From contig JAMPXH010000007.1 of assembly GCA_023701285.1 (NCBI GenBank), positions 1 through 63,900 on the forward strand: a stretch of 63,900 nt of DNA. The letters are read 5' to 3'. Positions 58,230 to 63,900 of the stretch are shown here, in pieces. Below the pieces are notes generated by a model. It made no database searches. It saw nothing but the letters and a program-made list of their open reading frames with translations, and had not been told where the DNA came from. Source of the DNA: Candidatus Didemnitutus sp. (GTDB lineage: Bacteria; Verrucomicrobiota; Verrucomicrobiia; Opitutales; Opitutaceae). The position numbers were made by a program, and so were the translations under genes. Within the stretch, counting starts at the first letter, position 1; every line of letters starts with the position of its first letter.

Positions 58230-58264
58230 GGTGGTGAGTGAAGGGAAAGGGAGCGCGCGGTGGA

Positions 58265-58543
58265 TCACGCCGGATGACCGCGGCCGTCTTGGTCGACGCG
58301 CACGCGGACACGCTGGCTGTCGTCGTAGAAATCCTCGCGGCGAAACTGCCGGCCCGTCGCCTCGAGCTCCGCTTCGTCGCACGAAGCGATCTCGGCGATG
58401 CCGTGCAGCGCCACGCCGTAGCCGACCGGTTCGCCGGGTTCGGCGGCGAGGCCGACGACGACCCCGATGCGGCCGGCATGCTCGGCATTCTGCGGGGCGG
58501 GGCGCGCGATCCGCACTTCCTGGTAAAAGGCGAACCGGTTCAT
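58265..58543 (-). CDS. Imm31-like small protein (orphan immunity-type)
   Basis: 92 residues: an N-terminal FAFYQEVRI, then IGVVVGLAAEPGEPVGYGVALHG and a C-terminal ATGRQFRREDFYDDSQRVRVRVDQDG. This pattern (short strand-rich protein ending in REDFYD-x-S-x-x-VRV) matches my recollection of immunity-protein family Imm31, which protects against polymorphic toxins. No toxin or polymorphic-toxin gene is recognised nearby. ATG at 58543. It lies inside a longer frame that is otherwise a shadow. Confidence 0.6.
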   Translation of the reverse strand: MNRFAFYQEVRIARPAPQNAEHAGRIGVVVGLAAEPGEPVGYGVALHGIAEIASCDEAELEATGRQFRREDFYDDSQRVRVRVDQDGRGHPA

Positions 58544-58709
58544 GGGTGGACGTGCGCGGCGACGCACTCGCGATGGGAGCATCCGGTTCCGCTGTGGCCG
58601 GGCGAAGAGCCGCTGGCCGATCCTGCCAGCCGCGGTGCGGCCATTTTCCGCCGAGGTGTGGCGGTGGCCAGGCCTCGGGCGAGTGGCAGGGAAGGGCGCG
58701 GCGTCGGGT

Positions 58710-60134
58710 TCAAGGGGCGGCGGGTTTCGCGTCCGACAACAGGCGCTCAAGCTCGGAACGGGCGGCGTGCAACCACTCCGCCTGCGGCACGGCGGCCGCG
58801 GCGGCGGCGAAGGCCGCGTGGGCGGCGACGGCGTGGCGGGCACGGAGGAAGAGCGCGACGTGCGCGCGCCAGAAAAATTCCGTGCCGCCGAACAGCGGCG
58901 CGTAACGGTGATGGACGCGCAGCAGCGTGCCGGCGTCGCCGTTGGCGGCGCGCGCCTCGTTGCCGAAGGCGTTGATGATGTCGGGCGCGAGCACGGGGAA
59001 GAGCGCGGACTTCGCGGCATGGCGTTCGCCGACCCACGACAGGGCGGCGGCGCGCTCGGCCGGATCGCCGATGAAGCTGCAGGCGTAGAAACGGCGGGCG
59101 CGGTTGCGCGTGGCGGCGCGCGCCGCGCGCTCCGATGGAGCGCCGAGCGGGGCCGGTTCCTCGCCGGCGAGCTGCGCCAGCGTGCGCGCGGTGATGACCT
59201 GCATCGCCGCCTCGGCACTGACGAATTCCTGCCAGACGGAAGCGGGGATGCCCGGCGTGCCTTCCAGCAGCTGGCGCAACGGCGCGAGCGCCGGGTCCTG
59301 CGGGATCAGCGCGGACGCGACGAGGTAATCGCCGACCGCGCCGCGCCGCCAGCCGCGCTCAAAGCGCACGCGGCCGCGGGCCAGCCAGTGCGCGGCATTC
59401 GCGGGATCGGCGTCGATCAGCTCGGAGAGCACGGCGTCGAGCGCGAAGGTATCCGCCGTCTCCTGCAGCAGCAGCGGGAAGACTTCCGGCGCGGTGAGCG
59501 TCGCGGCGAAACGGGCAACCTCGGGCGCGGCGGGCGGCAACGCGCGGGCCTGCGCGACGGCGTCGTCGAGCGGTTGCTCGGCCATGCCGTGCCGGCGCAG
59601 CGCTGCGGCGGCCTCGCGGCGGGCGACCACGGAGGCGGATTGCGCGATCTGCCCGAGCGTGACGCCTTGATGCGCGCCTTGGATCAGTTGATAGGCCTTG
59701 GCCTGCGTGGAGATTTCGGCGGAGGGTTTGACGCCGGAGCGCGCAAGCGTGTTGGGCCGCGTGATCAGGAAGGGCGTGAGTTGCCACGACAGCGCGTGCA
59801 ACCGCGGGATCGCGGCTTCGAGCGCCGCCTCGGCGTCGCTGCGTTCCTGCGCGCTGACCCACGGGCTGAGCGCGGTGACACTCAGGTCCGCGCATTGCGC
59901 CTGGCGCGCGGCCATCTCGGCGCCGAGGCGTTCATGGAAACCGATCAGCACCTTGGCGGCGGCGGCGGGTTGCCCGGCGGAGTCGAGTTGCTGGGCCTCG
60001 AGCGCGACGGACAACGCGGCGGCCTCGACCTGCGCGAGATCGGTGAGTGCGGGATCGGGCTCGTCGGGCAACGTGACGGCGCACGCGACGGCGGCGAAGA
60101 GCGGCGCGGAAAACAGGGCAACGGTGAGTCGCAT
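58710..60134 (-). CDS. Exported protein of unknown family
   Basis: Not recognised. 474 residues from ATG 60134 with a signal peptide (MRLTVALFSAPLFAAVACAV). Mostly helical and Ala-rich throughout, with TPR-like pairs in the middle and end (AAHWLARGRVRFERGWRRGAVGDYLVASALIPQDP; FFWRAHVALFLRARHAVAAHAAFAAAAAAVPQ). No catalytic motif seen. Probably periplasmic. Next gene upstream on the same strand is another unknown (65-base gap). Confidence 0.75.
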   Translation of the reverse strand: MRLTVALFSAPLFAAVACAVTLPDEPDPALTDLAQVEAAALSVALEAQQLDSAGQPAAAAKVLIGFHERLGAEMAARQAQCADLSVTALSPWVSAQERSDAEAALEAAIPRLHALSWQLTPFLITRPNTLARSGVKPSAEISTQAKAYQLIQGAHQGVTLGQIAQSASVVARREAAAALRRHGMAEQPLDDAVAQARALPPAAPEVARFAATLTAPEVFPLLLQETADTFALDAVLSELIDADPANAAHWLARGRVRFERGWRRGAVGDYLVASALIPQDPALAPLRQLLEGTPGIPASVWQEFVSAEAAMQVITARTLAQLAGEEPAPLGAPSERAARAATRNRARRFYACSFIGDPAERAAALSWVGERHAAKSALFPVLAPDIINAFGNEARAANGDAGTLLRVHHRYAPLFGGTEFFWRAHVALFLRARHAVAAHAAFAAAAAAVPQAEWLHAARSELERLLSDAKPAAP

Positions 60135-60199
60135 GACGGCGGGAGGGAACGGAAGCGCGGGACGTCCGGCGTGGCGGTCCGCGGCGGGAGTCGTTCGGT

Positions 60200-60760
60200 T
60201 CAGCGCGCGTAGAGGCCGCACGGGGCGTGGACCGCGGCGGGTCCGCCGGTGATGCCGACGGGCGGCAGCACAAGCGGGATCTCGCGACCGTCGAACCAGA
60301 GTTGGGCGGACGTCGCCGCGCACTCGAGGCCTTGTTGCCAGAACGGAGTCATCGCCGCCGGCGCGCGGTGGACGAGTGTCGCGGCACCGAGGCCGCTCAG
60401 GCGCGTGCGCAGCACGTGGCCACCGGTCCGCACCGTCGCGCCGACCGCGCCCGCGCCCGCCTCGATCTCGATCTGCGCCGCCAGCACCGGCGCCGCGGCG
60501 AACGGCGTATCGGCGAAGATGGACGGGCCGAAGTAGGCGCCCACGTGGTCCGGGTCCGAGGACACGAAGCCCATGACCAGCGGTGCGGCGGCGGGATCGG
60601 GTTGGAACAACACCATGCCCGCGGCGGCTGCGCCGCGCGGCGTTTGCACGAGGCGGGCGACGTGCACGATGACGTTCGGTTGCGGCAGGCCGGGAGCGGT
60701 GCAGGCGACGAGGTCGACGCCACCCACCCAGCTCATCCAGTTGGAAAAGGTCGTTGGCAT
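60200..60760 (-). CDS. Hypothetical beta-rich protein
   Basis: Not recognised. 186 residues, strand-rich, low in charged residues: NVIVHVARLVQTPRGAAAAGMVLFQPD, PVLAAQIEIEAGAGAVGATVRTGGHVLRTRL, AQLWFDGREIPLVLPPVG. No signal peptide, so cytoplasmic unless exported by another route. A candidate operator palindrome (60809) and the palindrome GGGAA-T-TTCCC (60789-60799) lie upstream. It heads a possible unit with the exported protein that ends at 58710. Confidence 0.7.
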   Translation of the reverse strand: MPTTFSNWMSWVGGVDLVACTAPGLPQPNVIVHVARLVQTPRGAAAAGMVLFQPDPAAAPLVMGFVSSDPDHVGAYFGPSIFADTPFAAAPVLAAQIEIEAGAGAVGATVRTGGHVLRTRLSGLGAATLVHRAPAAMTPFWQQGLECAATSAQLWFDGREIPLVLPPVGITGGPAAVHAPCGLYAR

Positions 60761-60808
60761 GTCAGGAAAAGGGGTGGCAACACCCTACGGGAATTTCCCT
60801 ATCCAGAC

Positions 60809-60828
60809 CATACGCGGAGCTGCGTAGG
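60809..60828. promoter_or_regulatory. Palindrome copy 4 (TACGC-type operator candidate)
   Basis: CATACGCG-GAGC-TGCGTAGG, 49 bases upstream of the unknown minus-strand gene (60760) and 107 before the TrmH-type gene. The reverse complement closely resembles copy 2. Confidence 0.5.
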
Positions 60829-60934
60829 TGCGCTCGCGCGGCGTGCGCGCGGGGCGGGAGGCGCCGCGGTCTGGGCTTGCCTGCCCGGGCCGGGCGCGGT
60901 GGCTTGCGGCGTGCGTTCGCCGAATCCCTCCCCA

Positions 60935-61684
60935 GTGGCCAAGACCTCGGAGCTCAATGTCTGCGGTTGGCAGGCCGTGTCCGCGCTCTTCGCGCGCCAT
61001 CCGGAGGACGTGCTGCGGCTCTTCTTCGATCCCGCCACCGGCAAGCGCGCGGGCGAGATGTGCCGTTACCTGGCGACGCACAAGAAGGTCTACCGGCAGG
61101 TGCCGCCGGAGGAACTGGAAAAGGTCGCCGGCACCGTGCACCACGGCGGCATCGTGGCCGTGATCGCCGCGCGGCCGCTGCGCAAGGTGACGCGCGAGGT
61201 GCTCTCCCGTTGGGCGCAGGAACGCGCGCCGCTGCTGCTGCTCGACCGCGTGAGCAACGCCAACAACCTCGGCGCGCTCGTGCGCACCGCCGCGTATTTC
61301 GGCGTGCGCGCCATCGTGTTGCCCGGCGCGCCCGGCGTCGCGTTGCCGAGCGAGGCCGCGTATCGCGTGGCGGAGGGCGGCATGGAGTTCGTCGACTTCT
61401 ACCGCGTGCCGTCGCTGCCGGATTTCTGCCGCGAGCTGCAGCGCAGCCACTTCCTCATCGGCACCAGCCTGCGCGGCACGCAGCTGTCGCCGCGCGCCGT
61501 CACCACCAAGGGCCTGCCGCGTCCGCCGGCCATCGTGCTCGGCAACGAGGAGAAGGGCATCGCGCCCGGCGTCGCCGCGGCGTGCGACCGGCTCGTGAAG
61601 ATCCCCGGCGTCGATTCCGTGGAGTCGCTCAACGTCTCCGCCGCCGCGGCCGTGCTTTGCTGGGAATTTTTCGGCGCGCGCTGA
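60935..61684 (+). CDS. TrmH-family RNA 2'-O-methyltransferase
   Basis: SpoU/TrmH (SPOUT) methyltransferase, 249 residues. Motifs: LLLLDRVSNANNLGALVRTAAYFGV (motif 1), PAIVLGNEEKGIAPG (motif 2), and IPGVDSVESLNVSAAAAVLCWEFF (motif 3, knotted SAM site). An N-terminal SpoU-substrate-binding part (ELNVCGWQAVSALFARHPEDVLRLFFDP). It would methylate a ribose in tRNA or rRNA. The reading frame has no ATG near the domain; I use GTG 60935, with GTG 60911 as alternative. Convergent with kynB. Confidence 0.88.
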   Translation: MAKTSELNVCGWQAVSALFARHPEDVLRLFFDPATGKRAGEMCRYLATHKKVYRQVPPEELEKVAGTVHHGGIVAVIAARPLRKVTREVLSRWAQERAPLLLLDRVSNANNLGALVRTAAYFGVRAIVLPGAPGVALPSEAAYRVAEGGMEFVDFYRVPSLPDFCRELQRSHFLIGTSLRGTQLSPRAVTTKGLPRPPAIVLGNEEKGIAPGVAAACDRLVKIPGVDSVESLNVSAAAAVLCWEFFGAR

Positions 61685-61713
61685 GCGCGCGGTGCGGTCT
61701 GGGCGCCGCGCGC
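61685..61713. terminator. Hairpin between TrmH-type gene and kynB
   Basis: GCGCGCGG…CCGCGCGC, perfect 8-bp arms and 13-base loop, in the 44-base convergent gap. No T-run. Confidence 0.35.
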
Positions 61714-61728
61714 GTGGTGCGGCGGTGG

Positions 61729-62352
61729 TCAGTCAATCACGCGCAACACCGCGCGCACGGGCGAGCCGTCCGCGTCGCGGATCTTCAGCGGGAGCGCGAT
61801 CAGTTCGTAAACGCCCGGCGCGACGGCGCTGAGGTCGAGGTTCTCAAGGATGAGCACATCGGCGGCATGCAGGGCGTGGTGCGTGGGCAATTCCTTGCTC
61901 GTCGGCGCGTCCACCGACGGAAAATCGATGCCGACGAGCCCGATGCCATGCGCGCCGAGCCAGGCGGGCAGCTCGGGAGCGAAGGCCGGCCATTGGGCAG
62001 GGAAAGTTGCGGGATCGGCCCACGCGTCGGTGCGGAAGAGCACGCGCGGGACCGCCTGCCAGTCGAAGCCGGCGAGCAGCGCGGGGGTCAGCTGCGCGTG
62101 GCCGCGGGCATCGATCACGCGCGCCGGTCCGACGTAGCGCTCCGGCGCGACCGCGTCGATCTTGGCGCCGCGGTCGTCGAAGTGGAACGGCGCGTCGACA
62201 TGCGTGCCGGCGTGCATGCTCGCGGTGAGGCGGCCGACGTTGCAGGAGTAACCGCCGGCCTTGGTCGCCACGAGGCCGAAGTCCGTGGCGGTGTCGCCGG
62301 GCCACACGACCATGCCGGAGTGCAGCGGACGGGAGAGGTCGATGAGTTTCAT
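61729..62352 (-). CDS. kynB: Arylformamidase / cyclase-family protein (KynB)
   Basis: 207 residues. Metal-dependent cyclase-family fold with the KynB metal motif HAGTHVDAPFHF near residue 48-59 and GIDFPSVDAPTSKELPTHHAL. It hydrolyses N-formylkynurenine to kynurenine, the second step of tryptophan breakdown. ATG at 62352 overlaps the stop of kynU by four bases (62349-62352), so the two are co-translated. Full length for the family. Confidence 0.93.
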   Translation of the reverse strand: MKLIDLSRPLHSGMVVWPGDTATDFGLVATKAGGYSCNVGRLTASMHAGTHVDAPFHFDDRGAKIDAVAPERYVGPARVIDARGHAQLTPALLAGFDWQAVPRVLFRTDAWADPATFPAQWPAFAPELPAWLGAHGIGLVGIDFPSVDAPTSKELPTHHALHAADVLILENLDLSAVAPGVYELIALPLKIRDADGSPVRAVLRVID

Positions 62353-63635
62353 GTCACGGAAGCGGAGTCGGTCGCGAAACGTTCGTGCGCGCGCGTGGCG
62401 AGGATCTCGCGCAGGCGCCGCACGGCCTCCACGCAATCGGAGAAGGTGGTGTAGAACGCCGCCGGGGCGAGGCGGATGAGGTCGGGCGGCCGGAAGTCGG
62501 GCACGACGCCGGCGGCCTTCAACGCCTGGCAAAGCCGCCACGCCTCCGGGTGCGCCAGCGCGAGGTGGCCGCCGCGACGGTGATCCTCGCGGGGCGTGAC
62601 GATCGTGATGTCCGTGCCGGCGAGGAGCGTGTCAACGCACTCTCGCAGCCACGCCGTGAGCGCGAGCGACTTGGCGCGCAGCGGCGCGATGCCTCCGGCC
62701 GCGGCGAAAAGTGCCAGCGAGCCCTGCAGCGGGGCGAGGCTGAGCAGGTGTGGCGTGCCCATGTGCAACGCCGACGCATCGGCCGCCGCCTCGTGCGCGT
62801 GCGACATCGCGAAGCGCCGGTCCGTCCGCACGCCCCACCAGCCGGCGAGGCCCGGCGCGCGCCCGTGGTGCTGGCGGTGCAGATAAAGGCCGCCGACGGC
62901 GCCGGGACCGGCGTTGAGGTATTTGTAGGAACACCAGAACGCGAAATCCGCGCCCGCCGCCGCGAGCGTGTGCGGCACCGCGCCGATCGAGTGCGAGCAA
63001 TCCCAGCCGATCGCGATGCCGCGCGCGTGCGCCTCGTGGGTCAGGCGGGCGACGTCGAGCAGTTGACCGCTCGTGTAGAGCACGGCGGGCAGCACGGCGA
63101 GTTGCACGTCGGGCGTGAAGGCCGCGACGATGTCCGCCTCGTCCAGCGTGCGGCCGTCGCGGCTGCGCACCTCGCGGTAGTGCTGCGCCGGATCGAGCCC
63201 GCGCAGGCGCAGGTGGCTGGCGATCGCGTGCGCGTCGCTGGGAAAATTCAGTTCGTCGCCGAGGATGGTGTTTCGCCCGGGCGTCGGCGTGAAGAGCGTC
63301 GCGAGCAACTGGTGCAGGTTGCCCGTGGTGGAGCCGGTGACGCAGACCTCGTCCGTCGCGGCGCCGACCAGCGGGGCGAGTTGCCCGGCGATCCGCTCTG
63401 CGAGCCCGACCCAGGCCGGCTGAGCCTCCGTCCAGCCGGCAATGCCGAGCGTGCGCCACTCGTCCAGCACGCGGCGGGCGCAGGCCTCCGCACGCCGCGG
63501 CTGCAGGCCGAGGGAATTGCCGTCGAGGTAGATCGTTCCGGGTGGGAGGGAAAATTCCTCCCGCCACCGCGCCAGCGCATCGGTGCGATCCAGCTCGGCG
63601 GCGCGCGCCTGCAACGCGGGGAGTGGGGACGGCAT
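62349..63635 (-). CDS. kynU: Kynureninase
   Basis: 428-residue fold-type I PLP enzyme that cleaves kynurenine to anthranilate and alanine. The PLP lysine is K238 in FAFWCSYKYLNAGPGAVGG. IYLDGNSLGLQP, GSTTGNLHQLLATLF and WDCSHSIGAVPHT (cofactor contact) are conserved. Start MPSPLPALQARAAELD at 63635. First gene of kynU-kynB. Neither tryptophan 2,3-dioxygenase nor anthranilate genes are in the window. Confidence 0.95.
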   Translation of the reverse strand: MPSPLPALQARAAELDRTDALARWREEFSLPPGTIYLDGNSLGLQPRRAEACARRVLDEWRTLGIAGWTEAQPAWVGLAERIAGQLAPLVGAATDEVCVTGSTTGNLHQLLATLFTPTPGRNTILGDELNFPSDAHAIASHLRLRGLDPAQHYREVRSRDGRTLDEADIVAAFTPDVQLAVLPAVLYTSGQLLDVARLTHEAHARGIAIGWDCSHSIGAVPHTLAAAGADFAFWCSYKYLNAGPGAVGGLYLHRQHHGRAPGLAGWWGVRTDRRFAMSHAHEAAADASALHMGTPHLLSLAPLQGSLALFAAAGGIAPLRAKSLALTAWLRECVDTLLAGTDITIVTPREDHRRGGHLALAHPEAWRLCQALKAAGVVPDFRPPDLIRLAPAAFYTTFSDCVEAVRRLREILATRAHERFATDSASVT

Positions 63636-63717
63636 GGTGCGCCCACAATCGCACGCGCCGCGCCGCCGCCAACGCGAAAATCCCGTCGTCCCGCTTCGCG
63701 TTACCCACCCCGCCCGC

Positions 63718-63846
63718 GTTGCGTGACCCGTCTCGCGAACGCACCGCGACCCGCCCTGCGAACGCAGCGCGATCCGTCCTGCGACGTAGCGCGATCCGTC
63801 ACGTGCCGTGCCCCGTCCCGCGGCCGTTGCGTGATCCGCATCGCAC
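63718..63846. repeat. Imperfect tandem repeats of about 22 bases
   Basis: Five to six degenerate units with a core like GCGCGATCCGTCCTGCGAAC (compare GCACCGCGACCCGCCCTGCG, GCAGCGCGATCCGTCCTGCG, GTAGCGCGATCCGTCACGTG and GTTGCGTGATCCGCATCGCA). They lie upstream of kynU, running to near the window end. No gene recognised in 63636-63900. Function unknown. Confidence 0.5.
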
Positions 63847-63900
63847 GGTCGTCATCGCGTTTGCCTTGCGCCTGTGCCTCGCCGTTTTCACCGCTTGTCA

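Noticed and set aside
55314-58241. 975-codon plus-strand frame rich in Gly, Asp and Glu
   Set aside because: Mirror of the HAF-repeat gene; the apparent repeats are the antisense of its repeats.
58265-59218. Whole 317-codon minus-strand frame as one gene
   Set aside because: Only the last 92 codons look like protein; the earlier part is the out-of-frame shadow of the exported gene at 58710-60134.

Overview
The window is a GC-rich, densely coded piece of bacterial chromosome with no gene-free gap longer than about 270 bases. No rRNA, tRNA, CRISPR array, transposase or phage gene was recognised. The gene mix points to Verrucomicrobiota, most likely the Opitutaceae: two giant propeller-type hybrid histidine kinases, an orphan MacB/FtsX-type permease, DUF5069, DUF6428, DUF3999 with DUF2339, a GH3 protein and an HAF-repeat exported protein. 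This assignment is inferred from family content, not from a marker gene.

Layout. 1-16.3 kb: an M13 metallopeptidase, then on the minus strand a response regulator overlapping hybrid kinase 1, hybrid kinase 2, and the overlapping pair DUF3999/DUF2339. 16.5-25 kb: a D-2-hydroxyacid dehydrogenase, a small exported protein, a GYF-domain membrane protein, an MBL hydrolase, RsgA, a TonB-like protein and the permease. 25-31 kb: an operon of DUF6428, a MarR regulator and a transsulfuration-type PLP enzyme behind a promoter that carries two MarR-like palindromes; then gamma-glutamyltransferase, DUF5069 and an arylamine N-acetyltransferase. 31-44 kb: lipid and acyl-CoA functions (an Aas-like acyltransferase/ligase, an outer-membrane barrel, a 3-hydroxyisobutyrate-dehydrogenase-like enzyme, GH3, an RluA-type synthase, a FadB/FadJ-like enzyme) and a single 1054-residue polypeptide that joins E1-alpha, E1-beta and lipoyl-E2 of a 2-oxoacid dehydrogenase. 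44-48 kb: an MCE/Mla lipid-transport operon headed by a repeat protein of unknown family. 48-55 kb: RsmD, MsrB, NamZ (DUF1343), DUF2062, DAHP synthase, an RlmM-like methyltransferase and an unknown protein. 55-63.6 kb: the HAF-repeat protein, an Imm31-like orphan, two unknown proteins, a TrmH-family methyltransferase and the overlapping kynB-kynU pair.

Working together: the E1-E2 fusion, the hydratase/dehydrogenase and the 3-HIBADH-like enzyme could serve branched-chain 2-oxoacid breakdown (inference). The Mla operon would move lipids between membranes, and its first gene may supply the missing outer partner. KynB and KynU are consecutive steps of tryptophan breakdown.

Non-coding signals worth attention: three copies of a 134-135 base element with terminal inverted repeats, each with one end on the TGA stop of a neighbouring gene; four copies of a 20-base palindrome (CCTACGCA-N4-TGCGTAGG) upstream of signalling or unknown genes; clear intrinsic terminators at 2266, 27516, 33631 and 44101; and long hairpins without T-runs between several convergent gene pairs.
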